From NCBI RefSeq assembly GCF_000003195.3, contig NC_012874.2, positions 61,571,768-61,635,767 on the forward strand: a DNA stretch of 64,000 nucleotides, given 5' to 3'. Under the pieces are notes generated by a model. It had not been told where the DNA came from, searched no databases, and worked only from the letters and a program-made list of their open reading frames with translations. How positions within the stretch are numbered: the first letter of the stretch is position 1; each line of letters starts with the position of its first letter. Shown here in pieces: positions 35,651-47,173 of this stretch. Origin of the DNA: Sorghum bicolor (taxonomy: Eukaryota; Streptophyta; Magnoliopsida; Poales; Poaceae). The position numbers and the translations under genes were made by a program.

Positions 35651-36361
35651 ATGTATCATGAAATGCGTTATGTTTCATCAAATGTTCAAATATAGATACG
35701 ACCATGCATAGCCATGGTTTTAATTAATATAAGAATTGTTTACTATTTGCAATTTTATAAGTTCCATATATTTCCTTCTGGCCTTTGTATATGTATCATT
35801 ATCAATGCACTATTGTTTCATCAAATGTTCAGATAGATATACGACGATACAAAACTCTGTAGCAACGCACTAGGTATTATCTAGTTGTTTTTAATTTACT
35901 ACTACTGTGGAATCTTGAAAGCAACTTCTTGTAGTTGCGTGTTGCATGCCGGCCAGTTTCCAGCACCATTGCCAGTTCAGTTTTGGAAATTGGCCAGTCC
36001 ACAGTCTTATATATACCTATGGGGACGCTATTGGTTACTGTATGTTTTCTTTTTCTGGCTTGTCACTTTTTCCTGATAAGAAAAAACCTTGACTCTTAAC
36101 CAGACTACTAACTCGACTACCTGGGGATCAAAAGGAAACAACCCTCAACCTTCCAAGCAACAACAGAGTTTTAGAAAGGACAAAACATTGCCGAGATCAG
36201 ATTGATCATCTAGTCACGACGCTTTCTTGCTAGTCACTCGGTACACACATTATGTTTGTGTAGAGTAATACAGTATACTGGAACAAAATACATAAGCATG
36301 TAACCAACAAAAAGAATCATCTTATTGAGTTCGAATCAAACAGTTGCTTGGGTTACACTGC
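35651..36361. other. Host flank with a tandem copy of the insertion site
   Basis: 35735-35850 (AATTGTTTACTATTTGCA, TTCCTTCTGGCCTTTGTATA, TTTCATCAAATGTTCA) repeats the sequence split by the LTR element (27540-27602 plus 35656-35700). The part from about 35930 resembles the 3' flanks of the first proline/cysteine-rich gene (GTTGCGTGTTGCATGCC-GCCA). 36000-36361 has no feature. Confidence 0.65.
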
Positions 36362-37421
36362 TTAATTTTTGCAGCAGCATTCCCATTTAGCATCCGGTCT
36401 CTCGATACAGTAGCTTTTCTTGCGTTTAAAGCCGTTTGCCTCGCACATGTTCTCGCAGTCATAAGTCAGACAGAATCTGTTATTGTAAGGGTAGCACGTA
36501 TCGGGCTTTCCCTTTGCCATTGGAGACGACAACTCAGACAAACTACATGGTTGAGATGACAGTGCCGGCGGTGGCGGTTCCGGTGACCAATGGTGATGAT
36601 GGTGTGACATCTCAGACAAACGGCGTGGTGGTGACAACGGCACAGATGGTGGAGGTGGTAACCCGTGGTGATGATGGTGGTGCGTTGTCTCAAACAAGCC
36701 GCGTGGTGGTGATGATGGCGCTGGTGGTGTTGGTGGCGACTTGTGGTGATGATGGTGCGACATCTCAGACAAACTGCGTGTTGGTGACAACGACACTGCC
36801 GGCGGTGGTGGTGACTTATGGTGATGCTGGTGTGGCACCTCAAGCAAACTGCGTGGTGGGGATAATGGCACTGGCGGAGGCGGAGGTGACGCGTGATGAT
36901 GATGGTGGGACTTCTCTGACAAACTGCGTGGTGGTGATGTACGTGGTGGTGGCGGTGTCATAGGCCTGTGGGGATGATGAGGCGGCCTTCGTGGGCCTGG
37001 TCTTGGCCTACACATGCAAACAAACATTATAGAATAGTCAAAACAAGTTGATTTGTATTCCCTCTAGTTCAAATTTGTTTCCTCAAATTAGTCTATTTTT
37101 TTTACAAAAAATGTACCAACATCTAATATATCAAATCGGTTTTCAAAATTTCAATGGACATGTGTTGATAGTGTTAATGTTTTTTTGCCAAAAATATGGT
37201 CAAAATTATAGTAATTTGACTTAGCTCAAAGCCAAAGCAAGCTATTATTATTTTGAACTGAGGGAGTAATATCTAACATTGCGAAGTAAAAGTAATGATC
37301 TCTATCTACATAGACATATACCTTGGCATGATGGAGAGGTTGAACAAATGATCAGAAGTATCAAGAGAAAAGTACTTGTCAGGTGTGCATTCCTCGTTGT
37401 CTTGCATTTTGTGAATGCCAT
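36362..37421 (-). CDS. Secreted His-Pro-repeat protein with eight-cysteine defensin-like motif
   Basis: Two exons (37322-37421, 36362-36996) join in phase 1 and give 244 residues. Exon 1 encodes a signal peptide (MAFTKCKTTRN, hydrophobic core, CSTSPSC). The acceptor equivalent to the paralogue's (TGTAG at 37008) would put exon 2 out of frame. GACCAG|GCC, 11 bp downstream, restores it. The mature part has about five repeats of roughly 27 residues: SHHHHH, SPPPP, PLSPPRSLSE. The end is C-x7-C-x4-C-x3-C-x11-C-x9-CCC. C-x3-C and the spacing suggest a CS-alpha-beta (defensin-like) fold. The His runs could bind metal, but that is inference. A pseudogene using the ancestral acceptor is the main alternative. 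Confidence 0.7.
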
Positions 37422-37545
37422 GAGATGAGAGGACTATATTACTCTCTCCTTTCTCCCTATATGTTTTTCTTGTTTTGCTTTCTTCAGTGACGAGGAGAGG
37501 TGCACTTTGCATCTGTATTTGTCTTTCTATGTCACTTTGCAAGTG

Positions 37546-37554
37546 CTTATATAG
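37546..37554 (-). promoter_or_regulatory. Candidate TATA box of the gene at 36362-37421
   Basis: The minus-strand CTATATAAG lies about 125 bp upstream of the start codon, matching the position of the TATA box in the paralogue. Confidence 0.5.
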
Positions 37555-37635
37555 AAAACACAAAACCTTAACAAGCAATCATTGTGAAAATATATCTATT
37601 TCTACATTAATGCTTCCATCTATCTATGTGTATGT

Positions 37636-37642
37636 CTCTTTG

Positions 37643-37698
<56 letters not shown>

Positions 37699-37740
37699 CT
37701 GCATTCATAATATGACCTGAGCCAAATTTGAGTGTCAACA

Positions 37741-37820
<80 letters not shown>

Positions 37821-37864
37821 GTCTATCTATCTATCTATATGTTTGTATACCTAATTAAATGGTA

Positions 37865-37930
<66 letters not shown>

Positions 37931-37935
37931 TGTAT
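37636..37935. repeat. Long (TCTA)n microsatellite arrays
   Basis: Three nearly pure TCTA blocks (about 37640-37696, 37741-37838, 37865-37931) are separated by short unique pieces. They lie just upstream of the TATA box of the gene at 36362-37421 and are likely length-polymorphic. Confidence 0.95.
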
Positions 37936-38225
37936 AATCGGTCGTGGTCGTGGCCATGCCTAATTGTATTGCCTCCCCACAGCCTGACACGGCCTTGAAG
38001 ACACCCGGCAACCCAAGGGAAGAGAGCGACGGGAGAAAGGGAACATGTTCTCTGGCCGGTGTAGATTTTTACCGTAAAAATAATATGCCAAGAAACATTT
38101 GGATATTGTATGACACACTTTTAATATTGCAAGCAAACATGACTTGTACATAATAAGAGACACCATCGGAATGGTTTCAGCACGAACGTATGATGTTTAT
38201 CGTTAACTTGTTATAGTTATATTAT
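37936..38225. other. Unassigned sequence between microsatellite and MITE
   Basis: Short overlapping frames occur on both strands. No feature is seen. Confidence 0.3.
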
Positions 38226-38757
38226 GGCTCTATTTGACACAGCTTAACTTCACTAGTAAAGCTGTTTTTTTAAAAAATAGCTTGATAAGCACCTTTCTAA
38301 ATGAAGCTAAGCTATTTTAGAAAAAGTGTTTGGTAAAATAGCTTCACCAACTACTTCTTGTATAGATGGGAGAAAAAAATGAGGAAGAAAGCTGCAATAA
38401 GCTACTTTTTTCAGCTTTATTTCATTTATGTTTTTGTGAGAGGATAAGAAAAACAGCTTCATTCATAAAGCTGTTTTAGAAACAAGTATTTAGAAAAAAA
38501 AAACAGCTCACAACAGTTCATGAAGTGTTGTAATCTGTACCCTATATCCCATCAGGCTCTTCGGTGGAGCTTCTCAAGCTTTCAGCTTCGCCTCTTAATA
38601 CACTGTTCATATAAGTATTCGTAGAGTTTTTTTGTTTCTCTCACGTTCTCAGCAAGCCAGTGAAACCACTATCTTTTTTGCTAGACCGACTTTGGCTAGC
38701 TTCTCTAGATACTATAACACTAAGCCAAAGCTAGATGAAGCTCCACCAAAGAGGCCC
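38226..38757. mobile_element. hAT-like MITE candidate
   Basis: The left end GGCTCTATTTGACACAGCTT and the right end AGCTCCACCAAAGAGGCCC are rough inverted complements (GGGCCTCTTTGGTGGAGCTT). The interior is built from AGCT-rich stretches, as in the grass GGGCCTGTTTGG element class. The target duplication was not resolved. Confidence 0.5.
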
Positions 38758-39087
38758 TAAAACAATCCGATGGCTTTACAAGACCCAAACATAAGTGCCA
38801 CTGTAAAAGTATCAGCACACACCAACTCCAGCTAGTAAACTTTCCAATAACTTGTTTCCCAATTTATTACACAAAACATGAGATTTTATCTTGCAGGTTG
38901 AACATATTTTGGACACCCTCACATGTGCACACAACGATAGCAATAGTTGCTTCCTTCTCACGAAAGACAACAACAATTGCTGCCATTTGAGATTTGACAA
39001 AACCAAATAACTGTATCTGACTGAATGATCAACTCATCGTACTGCTTCCAGATAGCAATATTAATTATGTCGGAACCAGCTAATGAG

Positions 39088-42000
39088 CTAGGGCCCAGCT
39101 GCTGTAGCAGTAGTCTTGGCGAGGCTCCAGCAGTGCAGGACGCTGCCAGCGACGTCAAAGAAGGCGAGGTGGGCCTCCGTCTTGCTCAGCCGCATCGACA
39201 TAAACCCTTGCCCATCATAGAGGAACTCCACTTTGTCCGGGGTGGTCTTGAACTTGCCAGCCCATGCCCTCGACCCACCGCCGCTCGTCAGAAGCTGAAG
39301 AGGACTGCAAATATTTTCGTTGTTTTAGAACATAACAACAACAACGAAGCAAAAGTTGCTGTGGACATGGAAAAGAACAGACTCTGGTTCTGGTTTTCTT
39401 TTGTTATTACTGGTTCCAATGGCAAATGGCCAAGTTCAGGGTGTTCAGTGAACAAGAAAGCTTTGCATGACATGTGAATTAATTCTGAACTTAATTTGAT
39501 ATTTAATATATTGTCTAAGTCATCTTTTTCCCGTGGAACTGATGATTAGATGGATGAGATGATTATATGCGTGCATGTGAAACTTCAATGCTAGTTATCA
39601 TTGCTGGCTCTCTGATAGAGAACCGGCACCTATAGTCAACTATCAGTCCTGACTAATAAAAGCCGGTTTAGAAACTGACACTGACAGATACCGTTTTTGG
39701 GGACCGGCACAGATGAACCTTTCACGTAGTATACTGGGGAAACTCTGTTTACTCTTCTCGCCCACTTAGGCTAGCTTGAGTTTAGAAGCATTACATACCC
39801 GTTTCATTACTCAATGGACAGTGATCTAGCTACTGAGAGATGATGGGTACCTGTCTCTGCTGCTGACGCGCTGCAGACAGTGGTCATGGCCATTCACGTA
39901 CATGTCAACACCGTGTGTCTGCAAGCGTTGTAGTAGTGGCATGGGGAAACAAGAATATGATGCAGTTTCACAGTTCATGTTAATGGCTAAGCACTACTAT
40001 AAGTAGTCAAGATTATAATATAATAAAGCTGAGAAGATAACGCCATTGTGAAAATACCTGGAGGACCGGGAGAAGTATCTCCTTGAGTTCAGTGTTGTTG
40101 CCATGGCCGCAGGCGCTGCTGATAGGGTGGTGACCGACGACGATCTTCCACGCAGCCTTGGATGTGGTCAGTCCATACTTCAAGTCCTGACAACAGACGT
40201 CATTATATATTAGTTGGATCAAGAAATCAGAACATTCTGCTTATAATACCACCATAATCACAAGTAGACGATCGACATGAGTTATCATCTGATCCATGTA
40301 ATTGACATATAGTTCACTTGGTATATACATTGAGGAGATTTGCGATGTAGGTGTCGCGAGGAGCGACACCTCTCCAGTCGAACTTGGAGTTGTTCCAGTA
40401 GTGGAGGATGAACGGCGTCGTGTCAATGAGGAAGAAATCCGCAATTCCTTTGTTGAAAATAAAAGTACACCCACAAATGAAAATTTTGCTTTAGAATAAG
40501 TGAGAGTAGAATATCTGTATTTCTTTGCTATTGTAGATACGTGTGTATTTCGTGGTCATTCATTTGCTGACCTGAGTTGACAATGAAGGACTTTGCGATG
40601 ACGGTGTATCGGCTATCCACCTTGCGAATGGCAGGGTCGAGCTGCGCGAGCGCATTTCCCGTGTAGTCATGGTTGCCAAGGACTGAAACCATTTCATGGA
40701 AAATTGATTAGTGTCACTTATTATTCAGCTCCTTAATTGGCATCCATTTGTGTGTGAGTCGGATGTATATAATACTGTTGCATTACCGAGGTACCAAGGC
40801 TTCTGAAGGCTCTTGGCAGTGTAGATGTTGGAGAAAGACTCCTTGAAGAGTGGGTCGCTCGTGTTGGCAATGCCGTCGTCGTAGATGTTGTCGCCAGTGG
40901 AGATAACGAAGTCGATGTCCAGCTTCTCCCCCGCCACTCCCATCTACGTACAGCAAGAACAAAAAAGGAGTAGTTTAAAGCATCCACCTACTTAATTGGG
41001 ATGATTATTGTAGCACTGTTGTGTTACTTGTAAGTTTGAAACAATAATTGGGGTTTTGCATGCTCCTGTCTTATATATAGGGCCGACATAACTGCTTCAA
41101 CCGAAGAACAGTATGATCCTATTCCTAGCTACCGTACAAACTGTCGATAATGAGGAGATATTGTATGCAATGTTTGCACACTTTCGGCTACTTATGACCG
41201 ACGTGCATGCATGCAATTAAGCACCTCAAAAGAAATGTCTTTGTCTAGTAGGTTCAGCGTTTAATTACGCAAGAACGATGATATGATATACAGGAATGGT
41301 CTCCATGTGATGATTATGCAGTCTAGGACGTTGTAACCGACGAGATGCAACAACCAATATTCTTTCAATGTTTTAAATGTGTTTTGGACAAGTTCTGAAG
41401 CATTGGATCTTTCACCATATCCAATATTTTGGGGTTCGTCGTTGGATTCGGCATAAGGACAGTATTTTGCCTCTGGCATTCAAGGGAAGTCATTTGGAAA
41501 TATGACCATGGAAGAATCTGGATAGGACATTATGTATTTTTTTCTATTTTAGATTTTTTTCATGTGTAATGTGGGGATGTATTGTACCAAGATTTAATAT
41601 AAATCCCCCTTCCCTTCACAAAAAATAGAAATTAAGTTTGCATTATTGAACCTATGACACGAACCCTAGTAAGCTAGCTGGCTGCCCATGTGTACAATTA
41701 TTATTCTAACTAATCATTCGGACAATTATCAATCTATACTGCATTTATCCGGCTACCAAAATCAAATACAGCTTACTGTAGACAACACGTTAGTTGCGTA
41801 AGGTGATGTGTAACTAATTCAATTGCGCGCGGGTGCTAGCTCTAACAACTTTTCCGTAATTCATACGAAGATACACATATATAGCAAATGAATGTGTAGC
41901 AAGTAGAAAAAAATCTAAATAGATGTCAAATTAACATTGTGTATTAATAGAGAAATTATTTGTAAATATGAATCTCAAGCTGCAACCACTTTTTGTTTAT

Positions 42001-44044
42001 AGCATAGACATTTAATATCTGTGAGAGGGAGAGTATTGTTATTTCTTATGTCGTCACTGAAGGTAATTTGTGAGAGGGGGAGTATTGTTATTTCTTATGT
42101 CTCTGAAGATAATTAATTGATTTTTGTTAAGTGTCTACGAGAGCCAGCATAAAATAGTATAGAAGGGCTTCATGCGTATAGTGACAAAAAGACGAGGGGT
42201 TTGAGTCCCATGCAAACCCATGGGTGTCTCACCAGAAAAAATGGCATGACTTGCAGCGGTAGGATCCTCTAGGTAGTGTTTCATTTTCTCTCATCCACGA
42301 CGATCACTACTGGAAACGTGTATTGCCCTGTCGGTGCAAAAACCGACATGACAAATTTTCATGTTTGTACAAAAACCGCACAGAAATATTTGTCACTCAC
42401 AGGGCAATTCATGTTTCCAGTAGATCCCAATATCTTTTAGAAGTATATGTAGTCAGCTCAAATAAATGTGCGAGTTGGCCGGGCAAATTTCACTTTTCAG
42501 TCCAAAACCGACTTGACATCAGATCATGGGCCAACCATTAACAATCATGACGAAAGGATCATAGGAGATACGTCTAAATTGTAAGTCACACTCACTACAG
42601 CACCTTTACCGAATGCCTATTGGTTTAGCGAGTGCTAAAAATCGGGCACTCACCAAAGGACTTCTTTGCCGAGTGCCTGGCCACGTGGCATTCGTCAAAG
42701 AAATGCACTTGGTAAAATCGTATTTGCCGAGTGCCTGACACTTGGCAAAGAAAAGCACTCGACAAACCGGCCTCTTTGCCGAGTGCCAAACACTCGACAA
42801 AGAACGACACTCGGCAAAGAAGGCCCGAGCCTAACGGTATCTATGGCCGTCACCTTTGTCGAGTGCCCGCCGCCTGGCACTCGGCAAAAAACCAATCTTT
42901 GCCCAGTGCTAGGGCTAGCACTCAGCCAAGATTTTTTTTTATTTTGGCCACCAAAATTTTTTGCAGCTTTCACATATCACCATGGTCAACATGTTCAAAT
43001 TTGTCACTTTTTCATAACTTTTTGTTATATTTTTTTGACTTTATTTTGTTTTCTTGATTTTTCCCATAAGAGGCAAGTTTGAACTGTGGATACATCGAAT
43101 AACGGATTTCAATGATTCAAAAAATATTATTCTTGTTCTTGAATGTTTGTTTAGGCCAAATCCAAAAACTGACATGAAGTTTCGATCAACGCGCTCTTGG
43201 CCTCCAAATTACTTGTGGGCGGTTTTTTTAATTTTACAAAATGCAAACGAATTCTGAAAATCATGAAACTTAGCGAGATGTCGTTACATCTAATGCATAT
43301 GCCATGGAAAAAATTTGAAAAAGTTTTGAGCACGTTATTACGTACGATGCTCACAAACCAGTACATCTCCATATGTGATACTTTGCCGAGTGCTGCTTGC
43401 ACTCGGCAAAGCCAGTGTATCTAGTAGTGACTAGCTTTCTAGATAAATAACTTTTTTTATGTAACTAGATATAACATATATAATATCTAGGTGCATAACA
43501 AATTAAAAGCGATGCACCAATAAGAACAACTGAAAGAACTTACAATTTAGAACTTGAGAGAGAGTATATAAAAGCAGATCCTATATATAGGTTTCATAGA
43601 AGCTGAATCGATCATTGGCATTTTTGTCGTGTGTTCCAATAATGAGTGCAGTGCAGGTAGAGTCGTTAGTGGTACGTGGTGCACACGTACGTACCCGAGC
43701 AACAAATTAACTGAAGCAGGTTTCTATGCAAGACCATGTCTTACCACGCATCAGTGGACCACGACGACGACATGCATTGCATGCATGCATGAGAGAGAGT
43801 TCCATTAACGGTTTTGTAACTACTGTACCTGCTGGGCAACCAAGGTCTGGTTGAACTGTCCACGGCGGCCCCAGTCGCCGACGGCGAGGATGGCGAGTGA
43901 CCCGTCAGCCTTGGTGGGCGCGTGCTCCACCCGTGGCAGCGCGGCGTCCGCCGGCGACGCCAGAAGCAACGCCGACGCCGCCGCGCCGGCAACGACGACG
44001 AGGAAACTCAGTCGGAGCTGATGATCAGCATGAGCTGGAGCCAT
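39088..44044 (-). CDS. PAP: Low-molecular-weight purple acid phosphatase
   Basis: Seven exons on the minus strand: 43829-44044, 40787-40943, 40572-40682, 40329-40447, 40058-40186, 39851-39918, 39088-39304. All borders are GT-AG, phases agree, and the product is 338 residues. An N-terminal signal peptide (to about ADA-34) implies secretion or vacuolar transport. The five metal-ligand motifs of the family are intact: GDWG (D57), GDNIYDDG (D90, Y93), GNHD (N128), VVGHH (H220) and GHDH (H255, H257). The enzyme hydrolyses phosphate monoesters at acid pH with a dimetal Fe-containing centre. Length and motif spacing fit the plant PAP3/8/17 group. I saw no P1BS phosphate-response motif in the 400 bp upstream. 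An in-frame upstream Met exists near 44083, but 44044 gives the standard signal peptide. Confidence 0.95.
41250..41640. other. Possible retroelement tail in PAP intron 1
   Basis: A stretch ending in TTAATATAAATCCCCCTTCCC and CACAAAAAATAG resembles the 3' tail of a worn LINE or processed copy. No frame or boundary can be fixed. Confidence 0.25.
42306..42423. mobile_element. Short inverted-repeat element in PAP intron 1
   Basis: The ends ACTACTGGAAACGTG and CATGTTTCCAGTAG are complementary over about 12 bases and extend with TTGCCCTGT / ACAGGGCAA. The element is about 118 bp with ATC on both sides. CACTACTGGAAAC is a common CACTA-type terminus in grasses. Confidence 0.5.
42593..43429. mobile_element. 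Non-autonomous CACTA element in PAP intron 1
   Basis: The 837-bp element starts CACTACAGCACC and ends CTAGTAGTG, flanked by ACT at 42590-42592 and 43430-43432. It is rich in the subterminal motif TTTGCCGAGTGC in both orientations. It is non-coding and sits well inside the intron, away from splice sites. Confidence 0.88.
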
Positions 44045-44158
44045 GGCTACTAGAGGAATGCAGCAGAGAGAGAAGCACTGCATGCAAGAGCCGTGGTAGT
44101 ACGAGTGTATGTATGTGCCTGTCGTCTCCCGGCCCAATCGTGACGAGCTAGCTCTCAT

Positions 44159-44167
44159 GCATTTATA
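44159..44167 (-). promoter_or_regulatory. Candidate TATA box of the PAP gene
   Basis: The minus-strand CTATAAATG lies about 115 bp upstream of the start codon at 44044, a normal plant promoter distance. Confidence 0.55.
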
Positions 44168-44337
44168 GGCACGTTTGTTGGCGCGAGACCTATAATATAA
44201 TTGGAGCAGCTGGTCCGTTGCATTGCATGGTGTGTGTGCGAGCGTGGTCGCTGTTGTGTACTGCTCACGGCATTGAATCACGGTTGGTGAGGAGCAACCG
44301 ATCCACGTACGGAAAACCATGCATGGCTTTGATTTTC

Positions 44338-44552
44338 TTTGAATTGCAATTAACGTTGCTAGTTCGGGTGAAGCCTTTGCTACAATCAATCATTGGTGAG
44401 ATTATCACTGTGGAGGTTTTTCCAGAGAGAGTGCAGTACGGAAAGTAACCATCGCAGCTAGTTGAAGGAAAAAGCGTGATGGCGCCAGAACAACGTGATT
44501 CTTTTCGTGCAATTTAACGTACATCTAGTGATGATCGAGGGCACGCATTATT
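44338..44552. repeat. PAP upstream segment, repeated at 49856-50065
   Basis: The stretch from TGAATTGCAATTAACGTTGC to GTACATCTAGTGATGA recurs 5.5 kb further from the gene with small indels. The copy here lies about 300-510 bp upstream of the PAP start codon. Confidence 0.9.
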
Positions 44553-44559
44553 GTATTCT

Positions 44560-45995
44560 ATCAACCCTATTAATTCACCAACATAAACATTACTACACCT
44601 ACACGATATAACCTCTCCCACTGAGATGGTTCACCTTCACTCACCTTAAAAATTGTACCTAGAAAAATAACATCATACAAATCAACGATCCAGATTGCTT
44701 CTCAGCCTTCTCTCTCCTTAGGAAAGCCAAGATCAACGATTCCAGAATCGGTAATGCTCTAATTAAGACGTCCGGAACGGACGGACACCTCATTAGCTCT
44801 CGCCCGCACCTGCCTGTTCCTTGCGGCCCCTTCCCGCACCCGCTTGTTCCTTCTGCCACCTTCATGCGCCGCGGCATCTTCACACCCGCGTGCCACGATG
44901 CTCCTCTATTGTGCTGCACCTCCGCCCTCCCCCCCTCCTCCGGCTCCAGTGTGGAGGTGGCCCCGGCGTGAGCGTGAGCTGTGATGCACACGGTCAACCC
45001 CAGCGACCCTTTCCTCTTCTCCGAGCGGTCACCCCTGGCCTCAACATTACGCGGGGATGGGCGCAACTCCGACGTGGCCGCAGATCCGGTGGCTCCTTCA
45101 CCCACATCGGCGTCCTACTCCAACCACCTCGGGCGGTTCCTTCACCCACCCCGGTGGCGCCCCTTCCCTCACACCGGCATCCTCCCCCACCGGTAGCCTC
45201 CAATACCCACAGATTTGATGGCCATGGCACTACCCGCGCTAGGGATTTCTCTCCCACCTTATGCTGCAATTGTATGTTTTAGTTGTTTCAGAAGGTTCAT
45301 AGGTATTGCAGTTGAATTATATGGATGTTGTAAAAGTAGATCGGGGGATGTGGTATGTTGCAATTGTTTTCTGAGACATGTCGCAATAGTATGTTTGAGT
45401 GTTCCAAATGTCCAAGCGTTTTTTATATGGATATTGTATATGTTCCACATATCTGTTGCAACATTATGTTCCAAAATATTTTTTCTGTTCCAGTTTTCTG
45501 TTGCAGCAAGTGTTTTCAAGTTGAAAGTGTCCTTTTTTTTAGATGTTGCATATGTGTTTCACATATGTTGCAACTACATGTTCTAGATGTTTCATCCGTT
45601 TAAGATGTTTGTTGCACTCAGGTTTCATATTGCACAAGTTTCAAGTTGTTTTGAGAGTTAGGGGCCATCGAGGATTAGGGAGCGGCGAGCCGGTGGACGT
45701 GGCACGTGGCATGCTTAGAGGCCATCGTCAGGGGACACGACGGGGTAGGGGTGCTCCTGCAGGGATGGGGAATGGGATGAGGTGCGGGGGCATGGGGGGC
45801 AACGTGCGAGCGTGTTGAGCGTGCAAGTGGTGTCTCGATGGAAGCTAAGCTCATGTGCATGTGTGTGGGGAGCGGAGGGGTTACCGGTGAGCGCACAGGC
45901 AAGGTAGCAGCACGAGCGTCCGGACGCTAGCGCTCGGAACGGACGTCCGGGCGCTAGCACTTTTATTCCAAAATACATGAATCCCGGTACATAAA
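44560..45995. other. Repeat-like stretch, GC-rich then TTGCA-rich
   Basis: 44740-45290 is GC-rich without a convincing gene. 45260-45650 is a series of degenerate ATGTTGCA-containing units. GACGTCCGGAACGGACGG near 44767 and GGAACGGACGTCCGG near 45935 are related CGTCCGG motifs at the two ends, suggesting one mobile element between them. I could not prove termini. Confidence 0.35.
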
Positions 45996-46000
45996 TGTAC

Positions 46001-47168
46001 TGTTGGATTTATTTTAGGCTAGGCTTAATTTAGATTTAATAAATCAATAAACTCTATGGTATGTAATTGTGGATAATATGAGTTGTATCGGATTGGAATT
46101 CCAAGAGTCCTTGACGCTGCTGCCGCTGACCAGAGCCTGGCGTGGGCGTGGCGAGGCGAGGTGGGCCAGGCAGGTAGGCATGCGGTGTGGTGGTGTGATG
46201 TGTTAATTTTTAGCACTCACTAATTATAGGATTTTCAACTCCTGCTTGTCTCTTCAATTGCCATCCCTTTCTCTCCTCCCTCTCCTGCCGCAAGGCTATA
46301 AAGAGGACATGAGCCTCTGGTCTTGGACACACAACACACAACTTAGAACACAATCCTACTGTAAAGAAGGAATCCTCATCTCGTAACTCCACGCGCACGA
46401 AGGAGCGAGAGGGCAGGTGCCTCCGAAAGCCCTTGCCGTTCAAAACCTTGCACGAGGGATCAACAATTAGGTTTTTGGGGAGCGTCTACGCGACTGCCCA
46501 ATTCACCGCTGCTGTTCGTCTTCCTCAAGCTGGTTCGGGCGGATTTCTCCTTCCGAGTGGAAAGATCGTCTTCATCCTCTACATCATGGAAGTTGGTCAA
46601 GGATCGGGATCATCGTAGCGCATGGGAGGGTATGATCCATTCATCTTCATGTTGTGTTTTGTCTTCCTGTCCGTACATGTTGCAGTAGTGTATTCATGTT
46701 GTTGCGTATACTATCCTCGATATGTTTCGTATGTTCTACCATGTCTTTTCCGTTTCTATCTTATATATGTTTTTGCTGTAAGATCTATGTCATGTCTGCT
46801 TGTTTCGTTGGTTAAGTCGAGACGTTTCATATGCTATTCTTTTTGTGTTTCAGTAGTGGTTCAGTCACGTCTTATGATATACTGTTTTTCAAATGTTTTA
46901 GTAGTTCTGTTTCGTCGTTTCACATGCAATCTTTTGTTTATTGCTGTCTTGAGATATATGTCTTGCCTTGTTATTATGTTTCATATATTGTGTTTTTATA
47001 TTTTTAATAATCTCATGTTCTACATGTTCATAGATCACATATGTTCCATATTGCTATGAACATGTTTAAAATCATGATTTCTATGATTAATTATATTATA
47101 TATGTCATCATCATAATGTTGATTTATGGAATTATAAAATGATATAGAAATTGTCTAATTATCTAACA
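46001..47168 (+). mobile_element. Solo LTR, Copia-like, TGTAC target duplication
   Basis: It starts TGTTGGATTTATTTTAGG and ends AATTATCTAACA, with inverted tips TGTTGGAT/ATCTAACA. TGTAC is present at 45996-46000 and 47169-47173. A plus-strand TATA box (CTATAAAG, about 46296) is followed by a leader-like stretch, as in Copia LTRs. No internal sequence remains, so it arose by LTR-LTR recombination. Confidence 0.9.
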
Positions 47169-47173
47169 TGTAC

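Noticed and set aside
35860..35890. Helitron 3' end (CAACGCACTAGGTATTATCTAGTT)
   Set aside because: The CTAGT end and CAACGCAC motif fit, but I saw no hairpin and no 5' TC end, so the evidence is too thin.
36436..36963. 175-codon plus-strand ORF
   Set aside because: Antisense reading of the His-Pro repeats. The minus-strand frame has the signal peptide, intron and conserved cysteine end.
37636..37935. Regular short repeats as a CRISPR-like array
   Set aside because: They are pure TCTA microsatellites with no spacers in a plant nuclear sequence.
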